From assembly GCF_029784155.1 (NCBI RefSeq), contig NC_073693.1, positions 189,775,127 to 189,839,126 of the forward strand: DNA of 64,000 nt. The letters run 5' to 3'. The notes beneath the pieces were generated by a model that had not been told where the DNA came from, did no database searches, and saw only the letters and a list, made by a program, of their open reading frames with translations. The position numbers and the translations under genes are program-made. The DNA is from Uranotaenia lowii. Lineage: Eukaryota; Arthropoda; Insecta; Diptera; Culicidae. Below are positions 47,706 to 58,719 of the stretch, piece by piece. Each line of letters opens with the position of its first letter. Position 1 is the first letter of the stretch.

Positions 47706-48076
47706 ATGATGGACTTCCAAATAGCCATGCAACAACGGCTACAGTTTCATCAACAACAACAGCAACAACGCCAGCAGCAGATGTCTTCCCCTCGTCCTGT
47801 TGGCGTCGGGATGGCATGCTACACGGTGCCAGAATGCACTGGTGATGGCGAAGGTGACGACGACGATGCGGAAGACAAGTGGAACGGTGGAACCTTCACA
47901 ACAAGCACCACAACAACGACGACGACGGAGGACGATTTTGACGACGATACACCGGTAACGTCTCCGGCAGCCACGATTGGAGCCTACCATCCACCACCGG
48001 GCAATGGACCTCCGCAGCTGGGATACTTTGTGCCGCTTACACCTGTCTTCTTTCGGAGTCCACAGTTTAGGAAGAG
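47706..48076 (+). CDS. Alternative first coding exon, Gln-rich, of the Dlg5-like gene
   Basis: The ATG at 47706 begins MMDFQIAMQQRLQFHQ, followed by a polyglutamine run (about residues 17-28). Then come an acidic/threonine tract (GDGEGDDDDAEDKW, TTTTTTTEDDFDDD) and a proline-rich end (AYHPPPGNGPPQLGYF). The exon ends GGAAGAG|GTAGGT at 48076/48077 after 123 codons plus two bases. That phase is the same as exon 2, so it joins the 56676 exon as R-DTIDSNRS. It would give an isoform lacking the CARD. Low-complexity composition makes homology searching weak, but donor, phase, upstream promoter-like region and position all agree. Confidence 0.62.
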
Positions 48077-48802
48077 GTAGGTCGTCACACACCTGCAGAA
48101 CGTTGCTTTACGTGCTAGGTAGAACCACGTAGAACATGCAAAATAATCCAAAAAATTAATTGCACTGACAAGCGAAAAAATTCGATGCTTTTCCATTACT
48201 AACGCATATTTCACTTTTTTTCTTTCATTATAATATTATAACTTTTAGGCTATTGTGTAAACTTACAATGATGAACATTTCATCTGATCTTCCTAGTTAG
48301 ATCTGGCGTTGGAACAGCGCAATGAATCAAATTCAAATCATAGATATAGATAGATAGTTGTTTTGGTGTTTGTATTTGAAATTGTATTTGTTGCAATATT
48401 CCTCCACTATCTTGGGTCATTTACAAATTATTTAAATATTTTATTTTATAAATTTACTGCAATCAACCTTGAATTAAGAACCGTTTCATTATTGAATCAA
48501 TCATAATTTTTCAAAACTTCTATCGTGGGTCGCAATTTAACCCAAAACATTATTAGTCAAATTGGTCATTTTGAACTCCATCGAACACCCAAATATCTAT
48601 GTAGGGGGAAGTGTTCCTATATGACAAATTTTATTGATAGACTTAGTAAAAAAAAAAAGATTAAAAATTCAAAAAAGGGTTCGAACGATTTTATTTAAAT
48701 ACAAACAACAACAAACGAACGAACAAAAAAGTTAATGGTTTTTCTTCCTAATTCAGTTGAAAACCAAAAAATCAACAAATGAGCTTTCAGCAAAGCTGTA
48801 AA
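48077..48802 (+). other. Intron sequence after the alternative exon
   Basis: AT-rich intron. Nothing recognised. Confidence 0.5.
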
Positions 48803-49037
48803 TCTCGCGTGAGCTTTCATTACGTCGTATGAAACATTTAGTGAATTCACAGAAAACTGCTGCTAAAGTTATCAAAACAACTGTAGCCTGGACCACATAT
48901 AGAATATGTTGTCCAGGCTACAAATATTCTAAATGGAAAGAAGTTGCGACTGATTTATGTCAGTTTTTGCATTTTTTCGTAATAAAACTGTTTGTTTACA
49001 TTTTGTTTCATACGACGTGATGAAAGCTCACGCGAGA
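48803..49037. mobile_element. 235-bp hairpin MITE with 33-bp TIRs
   Basis: The left end TCTCGCGTGAGCTTTCATTA is repeated inverted at 49037, and the arms extend 33 bp (48803-48835 and 49005-49037) with one mismatch noted. The centre has a tight hairpin (48881-48922, CTGTAGCCTGGACC paired with GTCCAGGCTACA). No clear target duplication was found. Confidence 0.72.
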
Positions 49038-49521
49038 AATGATTAGGTATTAGAATAAGAGACGGGTTTTAAATGCTCATATCAGTCAGGTTAAATGTCT
49101 TAAAAATAGTTAAACCATTTAAATTTATGCTTTTTATTTTCGAAACTTTAATTTTACGCTCTTACAGTGAGAAAAGATAAGCTTAATATGGATCTGATGA
49201 AAATATCATATCAACAAAATATTACTATGAAAAGGCATCCCTTATTTAGTATATTTTATGCCAAAGAATTTGTGATATCACTCATTTTAGTGGTTTTGTG
49301 CCAACGTAAGAACTTATACTACACATATAATATACGGCGTATTACAGGACACAACACTTGACGTTCTTACTAACATAAAAGGATTTAAAATTACTTTTCT
49401 TGTCGACCGGTTTCGGGCTCGATGTTGCCCATCTACAGGACGATGTCCGACTGGTTACTCAAAAGAAAAACACTAACACAGCTTCATACTACCGCATAGT
49501 ATTCGTCGAAGGATGGTCATA

Positions 49522-50424
49522 TCATTTTTGGTTGGCCAAGTTGAAAAGAGGCGATATGATTGGCGGGTCGTCCTCGTTCATTAAAGGCCTCTCAGAAGTT
49601 GTTATAAACATGGATTCCCAGGCATTTAAATGTGACGCTTTGCGTATACATTTTTCGAATCTAACCTTTTCCCAATCTATAGAGTGGTTAGATTCCGATG
49701 CGTGGGCGGCTACGCTGGATTCGTTGGTTTTGTTATTGTCCACAGCGTTTTTATGTTCTTTTATTCGTGTTTTAAATTTTCGTCTTGTCTGGCCAATAGA
49801 AACTGCTGGACAAGTCTCACACGGAATCTCGTAAATTCCGGATCTTTCTTCCGGTGGGACTTTGTCTTTCAGTGACACCAACCGATCTTTTAAGGTGTTG
49901 GAGCTTTTGTATGCAACTTTCAAACCATGGTTAGAGAGAATCTTTCGAATATCGTTAGTCAGTAGTGGGAAGAACGGCAAACTGACTCTTTGAGATTCTT
50001 CTTTTTCTGGTTTGAAGGTGGTTGCATTAGCCCGGAACTTTTTCCTCTCGTGTTTGCGAAGAATCTTATGAACAAATTCTTTGTCGTATCCATTCAGATT
50101 TGCAGCCGATAAAATTTTTTCTTTTTCATTGTTAAACTCACTGGTTTCCATAGGTATGTTGTATAAACGATGAGCCATGGAGTGAAACGCAGCTTGTTTT
50201 TGAGCACCGAAGTGATTGGAGTCTGCTGTTATGTAGCGATCGGTGGATGTTGGTTTTCTGTAGATCCCAAATTTCACCGTGCTATCATCTTTCCTAGAGA
50301 TTAACAAATCGAGGAATGGAAGTTTTCCATCTATTTCTTTCTCCACGGTAAGTTTTATCGAACTGTGTTGACAGTTCAACAGCTCCAGGGTTTGTGAGAG
50401 ATATCGTTCTTTGACCGTGGCGAA
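49522..50424 (-). pseudogene. Truncated inverted copy of the Penelope gene
   Basis: This minus-strand open frame starts after the reverse transcriptase catalytic YVDD, so it lacks the active site. It keeps the RT thumb region and the complete GIY-YIG endonuclease. It ends at 49522. Compared with the plus-strand copy it differs at few residues, for example SSIKLTVE instead of SSIKFTVE and RFEKC instead of RFKKC. It cannot work alone. Confidence 0.8.
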
Positions 50425-50437
50425 AGATCCTCTCAAC

Positions 50438-51961
50438 ATGTTGATCGAGGAAGCAAACATCGCAAGGCAAAAAGTAGCGCTCCTGATGGGTGAAGTAAAA
50501 TTAGAAAGAAAATTTCTAGTACCGAATCCAAAAGTAGCTTCACTTTACTGCCTCCCAAAAATTCATAAGAATCCCGTTGCCATGAGACCCATTTCCTCGA
50601 ACATATGCACTCCAACCGAAAAAATGGCAGCTTGGTTGGTCGAGGAAATGAGAAAATACCCAGTAAAACATGGAAAAAGTGTCAAGAATTCGGTGGAGCT
50701 AGTTGAAAAATTGAAAAACTTCAAAGTGCGTCGAGGAGAAATCTTAGTCTCGTTTGACGTCTCCGCACTCTTTCCTAGCGTCCCCATTCCTGACGCCTTG
50801 CGCAGCCTACGTAGACACCTAGAACGACGCCGAGCACCACCAAACAACATAGAAGCGTACGTGATCGTAGCTGAGGTTTGTATGAACCAAAACTTCTTCC
50901 TATTCCGGGGTAAGTTCTATAAGCAAACCTTCGGACTAAGCATGGGGAGCAAACTTTCCCCTTTGCTAGCTGAATTGTTTATGAGCGATTTTGAACACGA
51001 CCTCGAAAAAAGCGAAAAACTTTTCCCCCGAGTTTGGTGGCGATATGTAGATGACATCTTCGCCACGGTCAAAGAACGATATCTCTCACAAACCCTGGAG
51101 CTGTTGAACTGTCAACACAGTTCGATAAAATTTACCGTGGAGAAAGAAATAGATGGAAAACTTCCATTCCTCGATTTGTTAATCTCTAGGAAAGATGATA
51201 GCACGGTGAAATTTGGGATCTACAGAAAACCAACATCCACCGATCGCTACATAACAGCAGACTCCAATCACTTCGGTGCTCAAAAACAAGCTGCGTTTCA
51301 CTCCATGGCTCATCGTTTATACAACATACCTATGGAAACCAGTGAGTTTAACAATGAAAAAGAAAAAATTTTATCGGCTGCAAATCTGAATGGATACGAC
51401 AAAGAATTTGTTCATAAGATTCTTCGCAAACACGAGAGGAAAAAGTTCCGGGCTAATGCAACCACCTTCAAACCAGAAAAAGAAGAATCTCAAAGAGTCA
51501 GTTTGCCGTTCTTCCCACTACTGACTAACGATATTCGAAAGATTCTCTCTAACCATGGTTTGAAAGTTGCATACAAAAGCTCCAACACCTTAAAAGATCG
51601 GTTGGTGTCACTGAAAGACAAAGTCCCACCGGAAGAAAGATCCGGAATTTACGAGATTCCGTGTGAGACTTGTCCAGCAGTTTCTATTGGCCAGACAAGA
51701 CGAAAATTTAAAACACGAATAAAAGAACATAAAAACGCTGTGGACAATAACAAAACCAACGAATCCAGCGTAGCCGCCCACGCATCGGAATCTAACCACT
51801 CTATAGATTGGGAAAAGGTTAGATTCAAAAAATGTATACGCAAAGCGTCACATTTAAATGCCTGGGAATCCATGTTTATAACAACTTCTGAGAGGCCTTT
51901 AATGAACGAGGACGACCCGCCAATCATATCGCCTCTTTTCAACTTGGCCAACCAAAAATGA
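50438..51961 (+). CDS. Penelope-like reverse transcriptase + GIY-YIG endonuclease (5' truncated, frame open)
   Basis: 507 codons from the first ATG, at 50438. The frame extends upstream only into the inverted copy, so the natural N terminus is missing. RT motifs in order: ASLYCLPKIHKNP and MRPISSN, ILVSFDVSALFPSVPI (motif A Asp at residue 107), QTFGLSMGSKLSPLLAELF (B), WWRYVDDIFATV (YVDD at 203-206), GKLPFLDLLI. The C-terminal GIY-YIG endonuclease (about 400-490) reads SGIYEIPCETCPAVSIGQTR then RRKFKTRIKEHKNAV. The RT copies element RNA into DNA and the endonuclease nicks the target. No stops or frameshifts interrupt it, which is unusual in this window. The family's usual protein is longer, so function is unlikely without the lost N terminus. 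Confidence 0.86.
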   Translation: MLIEEANIARQKVALLMGEVKLERKFLVPNPKVASLYCLPKIHKNPVAMRPISSNICTPTEKMAAWLVEEMRKYPVKHGKSVKNSVELVEKLKNFKVRRGEILVSFDVSALFPSVPIPDALRSLRRHLERRRAPPNNIEAYVIVAEVCMNQNFFLFRGKFYKQTFGLSMGSKLSPLLAELFMSDFEHDLEKSEKLFPRVWWRYVDDIFATVKERYLSQTLELLNCQHSSIKFTVEKEIDGKLPFLDLLISRKDDSTVKFGIYRKPTSTDRYITADSNHFGAQKQAAFHSMAHRLYNIPMETSEFNNEKEKILSAANLNGYDKEFVHKILRKHERKKFRANATTFKPEKEESQRVSLPFFPLLTNDIRKILSNHGLKVAYKSSNTLKDRLVSLKDKVPPEERSGIYEIPCETCPAVSIGQTRRKFKTRIKEHKNAVDNNKTNESSVAAHASESNHSIDWEKVRFKKCIRKASHLNAWESMFITTSERPLMNEDDPPIISPLFNLANQK

Positions 51962-52280
51962 TATGACCATCCTTCGACGAATACTATGCGGTAGTATGAA
52001 GCTGTGTTAGTGTTTTTCTTTTGAGTAACCAGTCGGACATCGTCCTGTAGATGGGCAACATCGAGCCCGAAACCGGTCGACAAGAAAGGTAATTTTAAAT
52101 CCTTTTATGTTAGTAAGAACGTCAAGTGTTGTGTCCTGTAATACGCCGTATATTATATGTGTAATTTGTGATATCTTGAACTTTGTTGAAATTTCAGTAT
52201 TGACGCATGCTTCTTATGAGTTTCTACCATTTTGACAAAACTCCTTAGCTATATCAGCTATATCACGTCTTGTCTGCAAC

Positions 52281-55200
52281 TCCGATTCTCTACCTCCCCG
52301 TGGTGCTAGCTGGGGTGCGAGCAACCTAAGCGGAGATCGAGTACCCAACCCCGGTGGATGCTTTGGTCGCATGCAGACTGAGTTAGGGGGCTTCGTACGC
52401 GTCTGTTCTCCAGGTCAGGGCGGCGTGCGAAGTGCAACAACGTCCTGGTGGTGTTCGGGACCCAAAACAGCAACATCACGACGGTCCTCCTGCGAGATAG
52501 TGGGGTTAACTGCGGGCCTTGCGAGCCCGTGACTACAAAAAACATAAGCAACGAACAACAAATTTCGGATGGAAATCGGCAAAGACCCACGCGACGAAAA
52601 GGGACTAGCGATTGGAAACTTGGAACATGGAACTGCCGATCTCTAAATCCAACGAATTGAAGAGCCGCAAATTCGACATCGTAGCGCTGCAGGAGGTATG
52701 CTGGAAGGGCTCCACGGTACGAACGTACCCAGATGGTCGTGCCATCTACCAGAGCTGCGGCAACACACACGAGCTTGGAACAGCTTTTATAGTGATGGGA
52801 AAGATGCAAAAGCGCGTGATCGGGTGGTGGGCGATCAACTCACGAATGTGCCGGTTGGGAATCAAGGGCCGGTTCTTCAACATCAGCATCATCAACGTGC
52901 ACAGCCCTCACCTCGGAAGTACCGGTGACGAGAAAGACGAATTCTACGCGCAGCTGGAGTGTGAATACGACCGTTGCCCAAAACATGATATCAAGATCGT
53001 CATCGGGGATTTCAATGCTCAGGTCGGCCAGGAGGAGGAAATCAAACCGACAATTGGAAGGTTCAGTGCGCACCAGCTGACCAACGAAAACGGCCTCAGA
53101 CTTATTGATTTCGCCGCCTCCAAACGAATGGCCGTACGTAGTACCTTTTTCCAGCACCGCCTCCCACACAAGTACACCTGGAGATCACCGTACCAAACTC
53201 AATCACAGATCGACCACGTTTTATTCGACAGCCGGCACTTCTCGGACATCATCGACGTCGGATCCTGTCGTAGCGCCAACATCGAGTCGGACAATTATCT
53301 GGTGATGGTGAAAATGCGCCCAAAACTCTCCGTAGTGAACAACACGCGAAACCGGCGCCCGCCTCGGTTAAATATCGCGCGACTGAAGCAACCTGAGGTC
53401 GCGGCAGACTACGCGCAATCGGTCGAGGCAGCGCTGCCGACAGAGGGCGAGCTTGACGAAGCCCCTCTCGAGGACTGTTGGGATACTATCAAGACAGCCA
53501 TCAACAGTGCTGCGGAGAACGTCATCGGTTATGTGGAGCGATCTCGACGGAACGACTGGTTCGACGAGGAGTGTAAGAGGGTGATGGACGAAGAGAATGC
53601 CGCGCGGGCGGCAGTAGTGCAAAGAGGCACCCGTCGAAATGTGGAAAATCACCGACAGCGGAAGAGGCAGCGAGTCCGACTTTTCCAGGAGAAAAAGCGC
53701 CGCCTGGAGGAGGAGGAGCTCGAGGAGCTAGAGCAGCTGCATCGTTCCCAAGAAACACGAAAGTTCTATCAGAAACTCAACGCATCCCGCAAAGGCTTCG
53801 TGCAGCAAGCCGAAATGTGCCGGGATAAGGACGGAGACATCCTGACGGACAATCGTGAGGTGATAAAAAGGTGGAAGCAGCACTTCGATGAACACCTGAA
53901 CGGCGCACAAGCAGGAGATCAAGACGGTGGGGGAAGGTACATCGCCAGCGTAGCCAGTGAGTGAAGTAAAGGAAGCCATTCGCCAGCTGAATAGAAACAA
54001 GTCGGCTGGGAAGGATGGCATCGCAGCTGAACTCATCAAAATGGGCCCGGACAAGTTGGCCGATTGCCTACACCGGTTGATAGTCCGGATCTGGGACATA
54101 GAACAGCTACCGGAGGAGTGGAAGGAGGTGGTAATATGCCCCATCTACAAGAAGGGGGGCAAATTGGACTGTGAGAACTACCGAGCGATCACTGTCCTCA
54201 ATGCCGCCTACAAAGTGTTGTCCCGAATCCTACTCCGCCGCCTCAAGCAAAGTGGGAAGTCATCAGGCCGGCTTCATGGAGGGAAGGTCAACGACGGATC
54301 AAATCTTCACATTACGGCAAATCCTCCAAAAATACCGTGAACACCAAGTCCCTACGCACCATCTATTTATCGACTTCAAAACCGCATACGACACGATCGA
54401 CCGTAACGAGCTATGGAAAATCATGGACGAGAACGGCTTTTCCGGGAAGCTGATCAGACTGATCAAGGCGACGATGGATGGAACGCAGTGCTGTGTGCGG
54501 ATCTCGGGTGAATTGTCGAGTTCATTCGAATCGCGCAGGGGGCTTCGACAAGGTGATGGTCTATCCTGCATGATGTTCAACGTGGCGCTAGAAGGTGTTA
54601 TTCGACGAGCGGTGGGCGAAATGCGGGGCACGTTTTTCAACAGATCCAGTCAACTTATCTGCTTTGCCGATGACATTGATATAGTCGGCAGATCATCTGC
54701 GGCGGTGGAAGACATCTACCGCAAACTGAAACGCGAATCAGGAAGGATTGGGTTGATGATTAATACGTCCAAGACGAAGAACATGCTGGCCTGCGGATCC
54801 GAGACCGACCGAATCCGCTTGTCCAGTAATAACAAGGTCACGATCGACGGCGACGACCTGGAGATAGTCGAAGACTTTGTCTATCTCGGCTCACTGGTGA
54901 CCGCAGACAATGACACCAGCCGTGAGATCCGGAGGCGAATTATCAGCGGAAGTCGTGCCTACTATGGACTCCACAAGCAACTGCGGTCGAGAAGACTTAG
55001 CCCTCGCACGAAGTGTAACCTGTATATGACGCTTAATTAGACCGGTTGTTCTCTACGGGCACGAGACATGGATATTGCTCGAGGAGGACCTGCGTACACT
55101 CGGAGTATTCGAGCGACGAGTGTTAAGAACCATCTTTGGCGGCGTACAGGAGAACGGAGTGTGGAGGGGAAGGATGAACCACGACTCTACGGCGAAGCCA

Positions 55201-55476
55201 GTATCCAGAAAGTGGTGAAAGCTGGCCGGATACGCTGGGCGGGACATGTTGCGAGAATGCCGGACGACTGTCCTGCAAAACAGGTGTTCGCTACGAATCC
55301 GGTAGGAACAAGATGAGCGGGGGAGCAACGAGCGAGGTGGTTAGACCAAGTGGAGCGTGATCTGGCGAACGTGGGATGCCCGAGGAATTGGAGAACGGTT
55401 GCCATGGACCGAATGAATTTAAGGAATTATGTTCGTCAAGTTATGTCGTGAGACGGAATACTATGTAAATAAATAA
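52281..55476 (+). mobile_element. Nearly full-length RTE-clade LINE, decayed
   Basis: GC-rich, about 3.2 kb, starting near CTACCTCCCCGTGGTGCTAG and ending in TGTAAATAAATAAATAA. It encodes an AP endonuclease then a reverse transcriptase, in one protein as in RTE elements (JAM1 of Aedes is a relative by type). The A/T-rich 3' simple repeat tail fits RTE. No target duplication was identified, so the ends are approximate. Confidence 0.82.
52601..55451 (+). pseudogene. RTE endonuclease-reverse transcriptase with several frameshifts
   Basis: Endonuclease blocks: LGTWNCRSLN (first frame), FDIVALQEVCWKG, IVIGDFNAQVGQ, SQIDHVLFDSRH. RT blocks: NKSAGKDGIAAELIKMGPDK, HHLFIDFKTAYDTIDR, SRRGLRQGDGLSCMMFN, and catalytic LICFADDIDIVGRS near 54660. 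A C-terminal KAGRIRWAGHVARMPDDCP-like region follows, ending at the stop at 55451. Frame changes occur near 52650, 53950, 54260 and 55035, and further breaks lie near 55060-55320. It would nick and copy RNA at the target site, but this copy is inactive. GC content is far above the surrounding intron, as usual for mosquito LINEs. Confidence 0.85.
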
Positions 55477-56675
55477 ATAATTATATTAAAACAATAAAAA
55501 TGCTTGGTTTTACAGACCATGGCTGGTTGCTGGAAAAGTTCATAAAAAAATTGCAATGATTTTATAGCTATGTTTTCACAAGAATCGCGAAATTTCAATT
55601 TAAAAAAAAATGTCCTTTCAGTTCAAATACATTCATTTCTTATCGAAAGTGATAAATGAATTATAAAGAAACTGACAAGTTGGTTATTTAAGTATTAAAT
55701 CATAGATTTTCAATATATTGAGGACATAATGTGAGGTGTATCGATTTTGTTGTGCATTTCTGTACACTGAGCACAACTTCTTCAAAATTTCAAATTATAT
55801 TATGAAATAATTTTATAAGAATTCAAATACGACACTCTGATTAACTCAAGAGTTTGAAAACTGCACATTTGTCCATTTTATGTTGGAATATGGCACGGCG
55901 ATTTTGTGAAATCGCTCGTTGTGTGCTTTTCACGGTTCTTAATATTATAAAATTATCACACATAAAATTTAAAATGAGTTGATTTTCGATTTTATTTAAA
56001 AGAAATCATTTACTATTTGTAAATAGATTTTGTAATTATGTATAAGCTGATTATGCAGTGAAAAAATAATGATTTTCCAGAAAAATATTAATGATTTTTT
56101 AGTTTTTTATATTTAAATTTATGGCATTTTTTTATATTTTCAATGAATCTGTAAATCAGCTAAAATTTAGCTGACATGTGAAATTTCATTATTTAAACCT
56201 TATTGTCGTTTGGCTCAACCCTCAGCAGACAACAAAATTATAATAATTTATATCTTATTAAATTGAAAGTTAAAATATAGACGATTCCAAAATGATATAA
56301 TTTTGAACATACAGCCAACATAACAAACCGGCTAATTGCCCCTTTTTTAACCGTAAACGAAGGCCAAGAAAACATTTTAAATCGGGATATATTTACAACA
56401 GTGGACTTCTGTTGTAAATAATGATGAACGGTGGAAAATATGTCTTAAAGTTTATTTAGTAGATAATTTATGGCTTTCAACGTCAAGATTCCCTGAAATT
56501 TCAGTAAAATGATTATTTCTTCCATTTGAAAAAAAAAAACGTTTTCTGTCTTTGCTATTTTGAATGTATTGATTTTTAAATCCAATTCTCGATAGAAACT
56601 ATAATCATAAATTAAGCGATCCTAAGTTGAAAGATTTTTAACGCATAGTTCTGTTTTTTCTTCTCGTTTTTGCAG
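55477..56675 (+). other. End of intron 2, nothing recognised
   Basis: Very AT-rich intron with no gene or repeat boundary. It ends in a good polypyrimidine tract and acceptor CTCGTTTTTGCAG|GGACAC at 56675/56676. Confidence 0.6.
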
Positions 56676-57234
56676 GGACACAATCGACTCAAATCGCTCG
56701 CGAAGATCCACCAGCTATTGCGGTTCTGTAACGCCTACGCCGGTGAATAATGGTTCTTCACGTCGTTCGTCACTGGTTTGCACCAGCCCTTCGCTGGCCA
56801 GTACGATACCTCCCCCAATTCCGGAACTTCCGAACAAATCGGCAATCACGAGACGCCAGAGTAGCATCGATTACACCGCAAACAGCAACAGCGGCCCGAA
56901 GAACGTTAACTATGAAAAGTTCAGTGACAGTAAGTTTAGTGTTTTGACGAGCAACTTCACCAATCCAACAAGTGGCAATTTCAATGGCGATGGCAGTGGC
57001 ATTGCGGACAGAGCCCCAAAAGGTGAAAATAATACGTCGCCTTACTCCTATCTGAATCCAAAGCGCTACAGTTCGCCCCCATTCAGTGATTTTGCGTACG
57101 ACAAGGGTGTCAATGTGAAAAACCGAAGCTCGAGCATTATTCGCAGCAAGTCGAAAAAGGAGCAACGCAATTACCATTCGATGAACGAAACCATCGAAGT
57201 GCTGGCGGATCAGGTCGTTGAAGACGATAGCATA
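56676..57234 (+). CDS. Serine-rich exon 3 of the Dlg5-like gene (common to isoforms)
   Basis: 559 bp between the acceptor TTTTTGCAG (56675) and donor ATA|GTAAGT (57234/57235). One base completes the split arginine codon, then 186 full codons follow with no stop, ending in phase 0. It reads DTIDSNRSRRSTSYCGSVTP, then SRRSSLVCTSPSLASTIPPP, TRRQSSIDYTANSNSG, and SSSIIRSKSKKEQRNYHSMN, ending ETIEVLADQVVEDDSI. It is rich in Ser, Arg and Pro with several RRxS-type basophilic kinase motifs (RRSS, RRQS), and looks disordered. It follows three possible upstream exons in the same phase. In human DLG5 a serine-rich linker also separates the CARD from a coiled coil. The next exon is not in the window. 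Confidence 0.82.
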
Positions 57235-58719
57235 GTAAGTACCTACAACTCATAGTATAGTAATTGATATGCGTTCAGAACGATTTGTCGAGAATTTCCA
57301 AGTGATACATCGTCATACAAAGCAATTGTACAGAGAAATTAACAGGATATGATATAACGGTATGAGATGGTTGAGAATAAATTATGGGTTTGAAAAAAAA
57401 GGTTTGGAAATATATTTTTTGATTCATGTCTGAGGTTTAAAATTGGAATTTCCAAGTTGAAATTAAAGCTTAAACCATTATTCAAAAAATTAAATAAGAG
57501 CCGAAACCAGTTTGAAAAAGCTCATTCTATTAAACTATTTTATTAATTTAAATTATTTTTAAGACAAAATCAAATTACTATGATGAATAGTCTTATGCGG
57601 GACCCTTGTTCTTCATTTTTTGATTCAAATAATTTTCATTCGCACTAGTCAAAATTTAAGATGTAAATCTCATTTTCTTGGCGCATAGCTCCATTCAACT
57701 GGAACATCAAATGTAAACACTTATGGATCATGTTTCAAATATCTGTGCCATTCGTTTCACCGGTTTTGAGGTCATCCACATCGGATTTGTTCGTTTTGTT
57801 TCCGATCCCTTGCCAAAATTGTAAACGTCGTCTACCGGAAGTCTATACAGCTTGATAACACACACAGCAAAAAAAATCCAGAATCAGGTCGGCAAACAAG
57901 CGTTCCTTTCGGTAAATATCCATCACTCTAGCGAACCACTCGACCCAAATACAAACAGAGCCACACGAGAAGAGGGCAATCAACCTTTTTACACGAATGT
58001 CCTTTCTACGGTCTACAAGGCTACACTTCGACAGCACGAGCGTGCCGGATCGGCTGGGAAAAATCTTCACCTCCTAAACAGTGCTGCTATTCGTCTTGGG
58101 ATTATTTGCTACAGGCTGAGTGAGAGGGGTTTTCCCCTACATATTCGAGTCACGCGACGGGCGTTGGAAAATTGAGGAAATTGTGGGGGAGAATTTCTTG
58201 TGATTACTATTTTCTTTTATCTCGGTGTGTAGCGGGAAATATCTACCGGACAGACAGGAATATACAGAGGGTTGTCAATAATCAGATTTCAGTGAAATTT
58301 CTTTCTACTTTCGATAATGTAGAAGACACATTTTCTTATATGATTCCATAGAACCAGGTTTTGAATGAAGGTATTCTATAGTAAATTCACAAATATTAAT
58401 GAACAAAAAATAAAAAAACGCATAAATAGAATACTCATTATTAAGCAACTGCTTGTAACATAAATGGTTCCTTAGTAAATATCTAATCAATGAAGTTGAC
58501 TATGATAAAAAATAATGAAAGTATTCAATAAATTGGATAAAATTGGACAAAATCTTTTATGCATGATCAGTGATCATTGATCACGCAGTTGTTTGTTTTT
58601 TTTTTGTGAAATTTATCTTATTTGTCAATCAAACCCTAAACTTTATTTATTTCCTCCTTCGGGATTTTCGAGGATTTCGGGTTGACAAAAGAAAATAGTG
58701 ACATAAGATAAAAGTGTCA
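57235..58719 (+). other. Start of intron 3
   Basis: A GC-richer stretch at 57700-58200 contains a 107-codon frame (57852-58175), but it has no splice support and no recognisable domain. The rest is AT-rich. Confidence 0.5.

Larger units (their letters stand above)
49280..52162. mobile_element. Penelope-like element, two copies head to head (1105-bp palindrome arms)
   Basis: A plus-strand copy (about 50425-52163, 5' truncated) abuts a shorter minus-strand copy (50424-49320). The shared part forms inverted arms 49320-50424 and 51059-52163, each 1105 bp with only a few differences noted, around a 634-bp spacer. An identical 13-bp direct repeat AATTTGTGATATC flanks the whole unit (49267-49279, 52163-52175), suggesting one insertion event. 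Penelope elements are known for such tandem or inverted partial arrangements. Confidence 0.85.

Noticed and set aside
49400..49834. 144-codon plus-strand frame and its mirror at 51649-52083 (-)
   Set aside because: Both are antisense shadows of the Penelope GIY-YIG region, duplicated because the arms are inverted.
57852..58175. 107-codon plus-strand frame in a GC-richer island of intron 3
   Set aside because: No convincing acceptor or donor in the phase required after exon 3 (phase 0), and the composition does not fit the coiled coil expected next in Dlg5.
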